This document shows, piece by piece, positions 52,073 through 59,630 of a stretch of 64,000 bases of DNA. The stretch is from Ferribacterium limneticum (lineage in GTDB: Bacteria; Pseudomonadota; Gammaproteobacteria; Burkholderiales; Rhodocyclaceae). The DNA is taken from assembly GCF_020510565.1 (NCBI RefSeq), contig NZ_CP075189.1, forward strand, positions 4,086,052 through 4,150,051. The letters are read 5' to 3'. Position 1 is the first letter of the stretch, and each line of letters begins with the position of its first letter. A program made the position numbers and the translations under genes. The notes under the pieces were generated by a model that worked only from the letters and a program-made list of their open reading frames with translations, was not told the DNA's origin and did not search any database.

Positions 52073-52855
52073 TCAGGCTGCGATTGCTACGGTCGACCGG
52101 AAATTTTGGCCAAATTCGAAATGGAAATAGGCGTCGAGTTCGGCAGTAAAAGTCTGGATGTTGGCTGGCGGCGGAAAACGGCGGCCGAGGCGGACCCGGC
52201 AGGTGAGCGGCAGTTCGGGGCGACGGAAGAGTGGCCAGGCCTTGCCGAGATACGGGGTAGAAAATTCGATGAGCAGGGTCTGGACATCGACCTTGCTGCG
52301 GCTAGCGATCAGGCCGACGCTCGGCGAGCTGGCGCCAAAGGGAAAATCGAGCGTGCGCGAGCCTTCTGGGAAAATGACCAGATGGGCGCCTTGTTGCAAC
52401 TCGTCGCGCGCCCCGAGAATCACATCGAGCGCCGCATCATTGCGGATGTAGCGGGCCAGTCGGGCGGCGGCGCCGAACAGCAGGTTGTCCATGAGCGCCG
52501 CCTTCATGACGCAGACGGCGTTGGGCAGCCGGGAGACGATCATCACGGCATCAAGGAGGGAAGGGTGGTTGGCGGCAACGATGAGCGGCCCCTGGTCGCG
52601 CAGGCGGTCGATCTCGGCCAGGTCGAAACGACAGGCGCAGAAGACAGTAAGAATGCGCAGATAAAGCCGGAAACCCCATGAAATCGTGGCCCGGCCGACC
52701 GTTTGGCCGAGACGCCGGGGCAGCAGGAAATCAAGGACCAGCGCGCAAGGCAGCCAGATCAGGCAAAGCACGGCCAGCGAACCCAGACCGACGACCATGG
52801 CCAGGTACTCGTAGGCCATCCACAGGGGATTGCCTGCGCGCGGACGATCAGTCAT
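52073..52855 (-). CDS. 1-acylglycerol-phosphate-type acyltransferase, aryl-polyene cluster, repeat-derived C-terminus
   Basis: 260 residues. N-terminal membrane helix, then the PlsC-type motifs VAANHPSLLDAVMIV (NHxxxxD) and LVIFPEGSRTLDFPFG. It probably acylates a lipid carrier for the pigment. The last residues, about 245-256 (HFEFGQNFRSTV), are encoded by a dispersed repeat, so the natural C-terminus was replaced or extended by the element. It overlaps the MipA gene by 8 bp. Confidence 0.89.
   Translation of the reverse strand: MTDRPRAGNPLWMAYEYLAMVVGLGSLAVLCLIWLPCALVLDFLLPRRLGQTVGRATISWGFRLYLRILTVFCACRFDLAEIDRLRDQGPLIVAANHPSLLDAVMIVSRLPNAVCVMKAALMDNLLFGAAARLARYIRNDAALDVILGARDELQQGAHLVIFPEGSRTLDFPFGASSPSVGLIASRSKVDVQTLLIEFSTPYLGKAWPLFRRPELPLTCRVRLGRRFPPPANIQTFTAELDAYFHFEFGQNFRSTVAIAA
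52087..52122 (+). repeat. Dispersed 36-bp repeat encoding the C-terminus of the acyltransferase
   Basis: CTACGGTCGACCGGAAAT, then TTTGGCCAAATTCGAAATGG. It is read on the minus strand as HFEFGQNFRSTV, matching the peptide in the P-type ATPase (NFNFGQNFRLTV). Confidence 0.9.
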
Positions 52856-53699
52856 CGACCTTGACGCGGGTCGAGGACTCTCCGAAAACCCAGGTGAAGG
52901 CGACGCCGGCGGCGAAGTAATCCTTCTGGCGGACGAGCGGGCTGTTCTCGAAGGTGGCGCCGCTCAGGTTGTCATAGCGCACGAAGCCGCCGACCCAGTA
53001 TTTCGGGAAGCGCTTGGACAGCGCGACGAGATACTGCATGCCGGCATAGCCCGCCTCGGCTTCATAGGCTGGGCGAACAGCCGTCGCGTACTGCGGGGCG
53101 ACGGTGTAGTAGTAGGCGTGCTGGCGCTTGTCGCCGAACAGCGGGCCGGCCAGCATGCCGAGATTCCAGCCGGCCATGCCGGGGATATCGGTGATGTCCA
53201 TGTTGAGCTTGGGATGGAAGACCCAGCCGATGCTCTTGGGCGAGCCTTCGACGGTTATGGCGGTGCGCAGCGGCAGGAGCAGTTTGACGAAGCGGGCGCG
53301 GTTTTCGGAACGCCAGAAGGTGACGTCCATTTGCGGACCGATCTCGAAGGTGCCTTTGAGGTCGGGCATGCCGGTGCGCGCCGAGATGTCGTCGCTGCTC
53401 ACCGGTGGGGCGAGGGCCAGGCTGACAGTCAGGTCGAGCCGGTCGGAATCGAAGAAGCTGCCGCGGATACCCTGGCGGTCGGCCTTGAAGAAATCGCCGT
53501 GGTAGGTGAAATGCGGCACCGGCATGAGGAAATTGTGGGTCTGGTCCGAGCCGCGATACGACGGGAAACTGAAGGCGGCAAGACCGGCCCCGACCTCCCA
53601 CAGCGGCTGGTCGCCGGCGGCCTGCACGCCGCTTGCCATGGCGGCCAGAGTCAGTGCGGCGAGCGCGCCCTTGCTCAATTTTTTTGACGTGGCCATCAA
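52848..53699 (-). CDS. MipA/OmpV-family outer-membrane protein
   Basis: 283 residues. Signal peptide (LAALTLAAMASGVQA), then an antiparallel beta-strand pattern typical of MipA/OmpV barrels, ending with the aromatic-rich strand FAAGVAFTWVFGESSTRVKVDD. MipA proteins are outer-membrane or scaffold proteins. It overlaps the acyltransferase by 8 bp and the chorismatase by 4 bp, so it is part of the leftward pigment operon. Confidence 0.88.
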   Translation of the reverse strand: MMATSKKLSKGALAALTLAAMASGVQAAGDQPLWEVGAGLAAFSFPSYRGSDQTHNFLMPVPHFTYHGDFFKADRQGIRGSFFDSDRLDLTVSLALAPPVSSDDISARTGMPDLKGTFEIGPQMDVTFWRSENRARFVKLLLPLRTAITVEGSPKSIGWVFHPKLNMDITDIPGMAGWNLGMLAGPLFGDKRQHAYYYTVAPQYATAVRPAYEAEAGYAGMQYLVALSKRFPKYWVGGFVRYDNLSGATFENSPLVRQKDYFAAGVAFTWVFGESSTRVKVDD

Positions 53700-54700
53700 G
53701 CTTCCTCCAGCGAATGTGAGGCCATCGCCTCGATTTCCAGCAACAGATCATGCCGGCAGATATCGGCCTGCATGTAGACAATTTCCGCCTGACCGACCAG
53801 CGGCGCCAAGGTTTCGCGGATGACCCGGAAATCGGTGGCCTGGCGCACATAGACGCGGTAGGAAAGATCCGTCAGCGCGTACGGCCCGGTGCGGCACTGA
53901 AGGTTGGCCTCGGCGACGACCGCCGCGACGTTGGCCATGGCCTCGCGACTCTGCCCGGCGACGTCGCCCGGAAAAATCGTCTCGTGACCAACGATGCTCG
54001 CCGTACCGGAAATGAACAGGATTTCCTGGCCTTGCGGATAAACCAGCGCGCCACGCGAAAAGGTCGGGCTGCGCGGGCCGTAATCGGCCGGGTAGTTGTA
54101 GGCGCTGACCTGCCGCGGGTTCTCGAGCGGCACGGCGGGCGTCGCGCCGGCCATGAAGGCGATGCTGAGCGGGCTGCCGGCCAGGCCGATGGCGCAGGCG
54201 GCCGGCACGTTGCCGGTAGCGCCGCGATGGCATTCGAGAAAGGCATCCTGACGACCGATGTTGAACTGGCGGTAACGCTCCAGACCGTCGGTTTCCAGAT
54301 TGATCGCCGACAGGTAATTCCAGACTCGCCACAGATGCGGCACCTGCTCGATGTCGAGCAGCCGGAAGATGCGGCGGTAGGCTTCCTCGCTGGCCGCCTG
54401 CAGGGGCGAGCCCTTTGCCGAGGCGGCGAAATCGGCTTCGTCGAGTTCGATGACGCCGTAGAGCAGACCATCCGTGCGCCGCCAGACGATGCCCTCGCAG
54501 TGCCCGGCGATGACGGCCTGATCGCTCAGCCAGGTTTCATGGATGGCTGCGCTGGTGGCGCCGAGCAGTGGGGCAAATACCCGTTGCACGGGCCAGACCG
54601 GCACGGCGCCGCTGGGCGGCTCGCCAACCAGGGCACCACCAAGTTCGCTGCCGGTTTCACGTGAAACAGCAGACGGCGAGGAAACGAACTGGAGCGCCAC
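53696..54700 (-). CDS. Chorismatase-like protein (XanB2/Hyg5/FkbO type)
   Basis: 334 residues. The family phrase SAYNYPADYGPRSPTFSRG and the C-terminal CRHDLLLEIEAM (with the catalytic glutamate) are present. XanB2 of Xanthomonas turns chorismate into 3- and 4-hydroxybenzoate; Hyg5 gives 3-hydroxybenzoate. Here it probably supplies the aryl starter of the pigment, in place of the tyrosine ammonia-lyase used elsewhere. Codons 11-15 (VSRET) coincide with a perfect parS core. It abuts the halogenase-like gene. Confidence 0.88.
   Translation of the reverse strand: MALQFVSSPSAVSRETGSELGGALVGEPPSGAVPVWPVQRVFAPLLGATSAAIHETWLSDQAVIAGHCEGIVWRRTDGLLYGVIELDEADFAASAKGSPLQAASEEAYRRIFRLLDIEQVPHLWRVWNYLSAINLETDGLERYRQFNIGRQDAFLECHRGATGNVPAACAIGLAGSPLSIAFMAGATPAVPLENPRQVSAYNYPADYGPRSPTFSRGALVYPQGQEILFISGTASIVGHETIFPGDVAGQSREAMANVAAVVAEANLQCRTGPYALTDLSYRVYVRQATDFRVIRETLAPLVGQAEIVYMQADICRHDLLLEIEAMASHSLEEA
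54653..54668. other. parS-like site 3 (perfect core, inside coding sequence)
   Basis: GTTTCACGTGAAAC is exact at 54654-54667 and encodes VSRET near the N-terminus of the chorismatase. It is the parS-like site closest to the presumed origin on the right. Confidence 0.82.
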
Positions 54701-56034
54701 TATGCGTTGTAAACGACCGCGTCGTCGACCTTGCGAATGTTGAACTTACGCCGCTTCCAGCCCATGTAGGCCTTCCTCGGTTGCATGATGCTGGCGATGT
54801 AATAAAGCATCTTGAAAGCAAAGATCGACGACCAAATCGGCGTCTTGCCGAAGATATCGCCGGCCAGCATCGACAGTACGGCCTCCTTGGCGCGGAAGAG
54901 GTTGCGCGGTCCCATGAAGAATTCGCGCATGACCGGGTTGGTCACGCGGTAAATGAACCACGAGAATTCCTTCGGGCCGTGTTTCATGAGCTTGTCGAAA
55001 CGCTTGAGTGCGGCCGGCGCCTTGGCCGGGTTGCGCAGGCAGGTGTCGATGGCCTCGGCAGCGATGACGCCACTGTTCATGGCGAGCAGCACGCCGGATG
55101 AAAACACCGGGTCGATGAAGGCATAGGCGTCACCGAGCATGACGTAGTTATTGCCGTGATTGCGCTCGGAAACGTAGGAAAAGTTGCCGGTCGCCTCGAT
55201 CTCGTTGATCAGCTTGGCATCCTTTAGACGCTCGGTCAGTTTCGGGCACTGGGCGAAGCCGTCACGCAGGAATTGCTCAAGGCTGCGCTCGCCTTTGGTT
55301 TTCATGTAGTACGGCCAGGTCACCATACCGATGCTGGTGATGTCGTTCTGCATCGGGATGAACCAGAACCAGCCGTGCTCGAACCAGAAAATGGTGATGT
55401 TGCCTTCGGCGACGCCTTCGTGGCGCTTGCAGCCGGTGAAATGGCCGTAGATCGCCGAGCTGTTGTGCTTCGGGTTGCGGTGCTTGATCTGGAAGCGGTT
55501 GGCCAGGAAGGTGTCGCGGCCGGAAGCATCGACGACAAAGCGGGCCTGCCATTCGGTTTCGCGGCCGTCGTCGTGGATGGCGCGGACGGTAGCGGTGTTG
55601 TCGGGCAGGAATTCGACGGCCTTGGCCTTGCAGCCTTCATGCACTTCGACGCCTTTTTTCGCGGCGTTGCGGATCAGGATGGTGTCGAACTGATCGCGCT
55701 TGACCTGGTAGGCGTGAGGCATGGACTTGTCCCAGGCTTCGGCGAAGACAAAGACCGACGACATTTCATGGTTCGGCGACACAAACTCGGCTCCCGGCTT
55801 GTGCATGCCGATGGCCTTGACTTCTTCGGCGATGCCCATGCGCTCGAAGAGCGGCAGATTGGCCGGCAACAAGGATTCGCCGATATGAAAACGCGGGTGG
55901 TGCGCCTTTTCCAGCACCACCACTTTGTAGCCCTTTTCCGCCAGCATCGGCGCCACGGTACAACCGGCTGGCCCGCCGCCGATGACCAGCACATCGCACT
56001 GCTTGCGCTCCACTCCCTGCACTTGCTCCATCAT
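54700..56034 (-). CDS. Flavin-dependent halogenase-like FAD oxidoreductase, aryl-polyene cluster
   Basis: 444 residues from the ATG at 56034 with AAGGG upstream. FAD motif VIGGGPAGCTVAP near the N-terminus, GESLLPAN, and the halogenase hallmark WxWxIP as GWFWFIPMQN. A Lys in IGMHKPGAEF is placed near where halogenases carry their catalytic Lys. Xanthomonadins are brominated, so a halogenase on the aryl head is plausible. It could instead be a monooxygenase or a reductase of the same flavin superfamily. Confidence 0.82.
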   Translation of the reverse strand: MMEQVQGVERKQCDVLVIGGGPAGCTVAPMLAEKGYKVVVLEKAHHPRFHIGESLLPANLPLFERMGIAEEVKAIGMHKPGAEFVSPNHEMSSVFVFAEAWDKSMPHAYQVKRDQFDTILIRNAAKKGVEVHEGCKAKAVEFLPDNTATVRAIHDDGRETEWQARFVVDASGRDTFLANRFQIKHRNPKHNSSAIYGHFTGCKRHEGVAEGNITIFWFEHGWFWFIPMQNDITSIGMVTWPYYMKTKGERSLEQFLRDGFAQCPKLTERLKDAKLINEIEATGNFSYVSERNHGNNYVMLGDAYAFIDPVFSSGVLLAMNSGVIAAEAIDTCLRNPAKAPAALKRFDKLMKHGPKEFSWFIYRVTNPVMREFFMGPRNLFRAKEAVLSMLAGDIFGKTPIWSSIFAFKMLYYIASIMQPRKAYMGWKRRKFNIRKVDDAVVYNA

Positions 56035-56069
56035 GGAAACCCTTAGTTTTTCTCTGTGGCGGCGATGAG

Positions 56070-56708
56070 TTATTTGCCTTTGTAGGTCATGTAGCCCACT
56101 GTTTCGGAATGGCCGTCGATCTTGCTGACGCTTCCCTTGGCCCAATACACGTAATAGGGGCCGAAGCTCGACCACCAGTAGCGCCAGTAGGGACCGTCCA
56201 GGCGCGGATTTTCGTTGGTTTGCGGATGGCCGACCGCCATGATGACCTGTTCCTTGGTCATGCCCTTCATGAGCTGGCCCTTGGTGATCGCCGCCCGCAC
56301 GGCCGGTGAAAACTTCGCCATCTTGACCTTCGGGTCATCGAGGACGACCAGCTTGTTGACCCACTGTTCAGTCGTTTCCTCGGCCCGGCCATAATCGTGA
56401 CCGAGGCGATACGGCTTGCCTTCGACATCGATGTTGGCGCGATAACCGTCGATCTTCAAAACCCTGATCGGCGTCCCGGCCGGGATGAACGGCAATTGGG
56501 CCAGATTCGAGTCGCTGATCCAGTCGCCCGAGTAATGCAGGTTGCAGCAGGCGTATCCGGTACGGACGGCCGTTTCCTTTTTCGCCTCGGCGGCCGGCTT
56601 GCCGTCTTCCGGCCTGGTTTCGTTGCCCTTGCAGGCGCCCAGCGTCACGACAACACAGGCTGCCACGGTCAACCGGAAAAAACAGCTAAAAATGAAATTT
56701 TCCTTCAT
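56070..56708 (-). CDS. Lipoprotein, BamE-like fold, with a repeat-derived signal peptide
   Basis: 212 residues from the ATG at 56708. Lipobox is TLGAC with Cys at about 26. The mature protein has KGMTKEQVIMAVGHPQTNENP, typical of the SmpA/BamE-like fold, and Trp/Tyr-rich strands. Residues 4-16 of the signal peptide are encoded by a reverse copy of the dispersed repeat. It may help localise the pigment; the function is unknown. Alternative starts further upstream (to 56783) overlap the radical SAM gene. Confidence 0.82.
   Translation of the reverse strand: MKENFIFSCFFRLTVAACVVVTLGACKGNETRPEDGKPAAEAKKETAVRTGYACCNLHYSGDWISDSNLAQLPFIPAGTPIRVLKIDGYRANIDVEGKPYRLGHDYGRAEETTEQWVNKLVVLDDPKVKMAKFSPAVRAAITKGQLMKGMTKEQVIMAVGHPQTNENPRLDGPYWRYWWSSFGPYYVYWAKGSVSKIDGHSETVGYMTYKGK
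56662..56699 (+). repeat. Dispersed 36-bp repeat encoding most of a signal peptide
   Basis: CCACGGTCAACCGGAAA, then AAACAGCTAAAAATGAAATT. It is read on the minus strand as NFIFSCFFRLTVA, the hydrophobic core of the lipoprotein signal peptide. Confidence 0.9.
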
Positions 56709-56746
56709 GTCAGTGCTCCCCGATGCCCATGACGAAAGACAGGCGA

Positions 56747-58393
56747 TTATACCGCTGCCTGTACGGCTGGCGGCGTACAGCATGCCGAAGCTTCATAGAC
56801 AACGGGAATGATCTGCTTGGCCGCATCGCGCCGCGTCAGCTTGACCGGCGACAGCGAGACGATGTTGTCGATCAGCAGCTCAGTCGATAGCTGCGGCTTG
56901 AGGCCGAGCGGCTGACGTGGATGCAGCTTGAATTCACGCGCCGCCTTTTCGAGCTGCTCCTTGTTGGAACTGAAGTAACGCGCCGCAGCGATGGTTTCCG
57001 GCAGATGTTTCAACACATGCCACAGGCTCCAGCGATGCTGCCACAGGCGCTTGGCGAAACGACGGCGATAACCCTTGCTGTCGTAGAAGCGTTTGACGTG
57101 CCAGTTGTACAGCGCATCCATCTCTTCACGTGACTTGAAACCTTCCGGCAGGTACACGAAATTCAGGCAGTTCATGAGACGCCAGTCCTCGACGAAATCG
57201 CCGGTCGGATCGTTGATGCACTCGTCCCAGATTGGGGCGCCGTGCAGCGGGCTGAACTTGGTCATGTTCATTTCATCGAGTTCGAGGGACAGGATGAAAT
57301 CGCTGGTCGTTCGCACAGTTTCCGGTGTTTCTCCGGGCATGCCGAAAATGAACAGGCCCTTGGCGCGCAATCCGGCGGCATGGATCGAGCGGACGGTTTC
57401 GCGCACCGCTTCGAGCGTGACGCCGGCCTTGTGCCGCTCCATCATTTCCGCATCAGCCGATTCGATCCCGATCGACACCATGAGCGCCCCGGCCAGTTTG
57501 AGCTTGGCCAGCATTTCATCCGAGGTATGGCCGGCCCGGATGGCGCAGTTGAACTGCATGCCCAGCGGCTTTTCGATCAACAGCTCGCACAAATCGAGGA
57601 CGCGCTGTTTCTTGGCCGTGAACAGGTCGTCGTACATGTTGATGTGCCAGACACCGAAGTTGTCCCGCAAATACTTCATGTGGTCGTAGATGTACTGTGG
57701 CGAGTTGGTCTTGTAAGCCCGCTCGAACACCGTGCGGTCGCAGAACGAGCAGGTGTAGGGGCATCCGCGCGAGGTGATCATCGTCGCGCCATAGCGCTTT
57801 TCATAGGCAAACAGCGGCAGATGATAGGCGTGCGGAAAGCCGGCCAGCTTTTCATAAGCCGGGAAGGGCAGTTCGTCGAGGCTCGTGATGCGGTCGCGGC
57901 GCGGATTGGCGACGATCCCCCCGGCTTCGTTGCGCCAGATCAGGTTGCCGATCGACGCCAAGGGCTTGCCATCAGCCAGTTCGAGCATGGCGCCTTCGCC
58001 TTCGCCGATGACCAGAAAATCGATTTCCGGGAATTTTTCGAGGATGGGCGCGCCGAGCGACGAGACATGGACGTTGCCAAACACGATCTTGATTTCCGGC
58101 CGCCTTTCGCGGATATAGGCGGCGATTTCGAAGGCATCCATGAAGCCGGAAGTCGTCGCCGAAAAACCAACCATTTCCGGGTCGGTGGCCAGCACGATCT
58201 CGGCATTTTCGGCTGTCGTCGGCGGTGCATACGGGCCAAGACAGTCATGCAGTTGCACGCTATGCCCGAATTTTTCCAGCCATGAGGCCAGTTGCATGAT
58301 GCCGATCGGGGGCATGCGGTTGGCCAGAACCGAAAAATCCGGTTGGCCGGGCACGAAATTGAAGCCGGCGGGATGAACAAGCGTGACGCGCAT
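56747..58393 (-). CDS. B12-binding radical SAM enzyme, aryl-polyene region
   Basis: 548 residues. The N-terminal cobalamin-binding domain is recognisable but lacks the DxHxxG histidine (VQLHDCLGPY). The radical SAM cluster motif is CPYTCSFC (about residues 213-220). The rest follows class B methyltransferase-like enzymes (IGIESADAEMMERHK, LFIFGMPGETPET). It could methylate an unactivated carbon of the pigment or its lipid. It is the first gene of the leftward run by position, upstream of the lipoprotein. Confidence 0.88.
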   Translation of the reverse strand: MRVTLVHPAGFNFVPGQPDFSVLANRMPPIGIMQLASWLEKFGHSVQLHDCLGPYAPPTTAENAEIVLATDPEMVGFSATTSGFMDAFEIAAYIRERRPEIKIVFGNVHVSSLGAPILEKFPEIDFLVIGEGEGAMLELADGKPLASIGNLIWRNEAGGIVANPRRDRITSLDELPFPAYEKLAGFPHAYHLPLFAYEKRYGATMITSRGCPYTCSFCDRTVFERAYKTNSPQYIYDHMKYLRDNFGVWHINMYDDLFTAKKQRVLDLCELLIEKPLGMQFNCAIRAGHTSDEMLAKLKLAGALMVSIGIESADAEMMERHKAGVTLEAVRETVRSIHAAGLRAKGLFIFGMPGETPETVRTTSDFILSLELDEMNMTKFSPLHGAPIWDECINDPTGDFVEDWRLMNCLNFVYLPEGFKSREEMDALYNWHVKRFYDSKGYRRRFAKRLWQHRWSLWHVLKHLPETIAAARYFSSNKEQLEKAAREFKLHPRQPLGLKPQLSTELLIDNIVSLSPVKLTRRDAAKQIIPVVYEASACCTPPAVQAAV

Positions 58394-58463
58394 CGGGTTT
58401 CCTCAAACGAAGTGGCTGAATTTTATTTGAAAATGCCAGCTCACTTGAGTTCCGGAAAAAGTA

Positions 58464-59240
58464 TTACAAAAGCTTGAACGTATCCCAGCAAAATTTCACG
58501 ATCAAGACAGAGACCGTGATCAGAAACAATTGGCGGATGAAGCCACTGCCATGCTTCAAGGCGAGACGCGTACCGATCATCGACCCCGTGACATTGGCCA
58601 CGGCCATCGCGGCAGCCAGCAGCGCCAAAACATGGCCGTGGGGCAGGAAATAGCTTAGGGCAGCGAGATTGGTTGCCACATTGACCACCTTGGCGGCGGC
58701 CGAAGCATGCAGAAAGTCGAAGCCAAAGAAGCGGACAAACAGGAAAATCAGAAAGCTACCGGTTCCCGGCCCAAAAAAGCCATCATAAAAACCGATAACT
58801 CCACCCAGCAGAATGGCAAAAACAAGCTCGCGATGGCCGGCATGGGTTGGTTTGTGAATCAATCCGAAATTCTTGCGTTTTAGCGTGTAGACCGCAGCAA
58901 CGATCAACAACAACAAGATTAACGGCCGAACCACATCCTTGGGCAACCAGGCAACAACTGCCGCACCGAGGTAGGAAAAACCAAAAGCTGCAACAGCAGC
59001 CGGCAGGATGGTTCGCCATGGCATCACAACCTGCCGGGCGTAGCGCCAGGTCGCATTGGCCGTTCCAAAAACGCTGGCAAATTTGTTGGTGCCAAAAAGC
59101 GTCGCTGCCGACTCTCCTGGATGGATGGCAAACAGCGCGGGAATTTGAATCAGTCCGCCACCGCCAACGACTGCATCAACAGCGCCAGCCATCAAGGCAG
59201 CAAACAACAAAACCACTATTTCCGGTGTGATGAAATCCAA
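58464..59240 (-). CDS. TauE/SafE (TSUP) family permease
   Basis: 258 residues with eight membrane helices and the two family signatures: MAGAVDAVVGGGGLIQIPAL and GGVIGFYDGFFGPGTGSFL. TSUP proteins move sulfite, sulfoacetate or similar anions. It has no evident link to neighbours and lies between the pigment genes and the AT-rich gap. Confidence 0.9.
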   Translation of the reverse strand: MDFITPEIVVLLFAALMAGAVDAVVGGGGLIQIPALFAIHPGESAATLFGTNKFASVFGTANATWRYARQVVMPWRTILPAAVAAFGFSYLGAAVVAWLPKDVVRPLILLLLIVAAVYTLKRKNFGLIHKPTHAGHRELVFAILLGGVIGFYDGFFGPGTGSFLIFLFVRFFGFDFLHASAAAKVVNVATNLAALSYFLPHGHVLALLAAAMAVANVTGSMIGTRLALKHGSGFIRQLFLITVSVLIVKFCWDTFKLL

Positions 59241-59334
59241 GTTGCGGGTCCAAGTTTCAAGTTAGCGCGGTGTACAGGGTTTTTTATAATAACTATATGT
59301 AAACCTACTACTGAGAATAACTTAGCAACAAGTC

Positions 59335-59343
59335 TGTGGATAA
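59335..59343 (-). promoter_or_regulatory. DnaA box, perfect
   Basis: TGTGGATAA is the reverse complement of TTATCCACA, in the AT-rich gap. Confidence 0.55.
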
Positions 59344-59559
59344 ATACAAATTTTGTTTTATTTTCATAAACTTGAATACACTTTGTTTAGCTTGGTAACC
59401 CACTGGCTTGCCTGTGGATGGATTCCGGATAGTTTTTCGTTTTTTGAAAACAGACGACTTGCCCACAATTGCTGGACAGCTTGTACACAGGCTTATCTAC
59501 AGCCCCCAAACACGCTATCGATGCGGAATTCTGAACATTGCTTTGACCCAGAAATGCGA

Positions 59560-59580
59560 AACCCGGCGCAAGGCCGGGTT
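59560..59580 (-). terminator. Intrinsic terminator of the small hypothetical gene
   Basis: AACCCGGC / GCCGGGTT 8-bp stem with a 5-base loop. Read on the minus strand it is followed by TCGCATTTC after GGGTT, a modest T-rich tail. It lies 50 bp beyond the stop of the gene at 59631-59975. Confidence 0.6.
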
Positions 59581-59630
59581 CATGGGTACTTTAAATTTTT
59601 CCTTGCTGCCCGTGCACCGGTGCAGAAAGA

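Larger units (their letters stand above)
59241..59630. other. AT-rich 390-bp intergenic segment with DnaA-box-like words (origin-like)
   Basis: No gene is visible here. Base composition is far more AT-rich than the surroundings, especially at 59279-59300 and 59340-59390. DnaA-box-like words: TGTGGATAA at 59335 (perfect), TGTGGATGG at 59413, TTGCCCACA at 59459, TTGTACACA at 59481 and TTATCTACA at 59493. It lies beside mnmE, where mnmG and an origin are found together in many bacteria. It could be oriC, a second origin element or a foreign AT-rich spacer. Confidence 0.45.

Noticed and set aside
5958..56699. The dispersed repeats as a CRISPR array
   Set aside because: Copies are kilobases apart, single and in both orientations; no cas genes are present.
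57121..57140. TTCACGTGACTTGAAAC as a fourth parS site
   Set aside because: The CACGTGA core is there but the right arm is displaced by four bases; not a palindrome.
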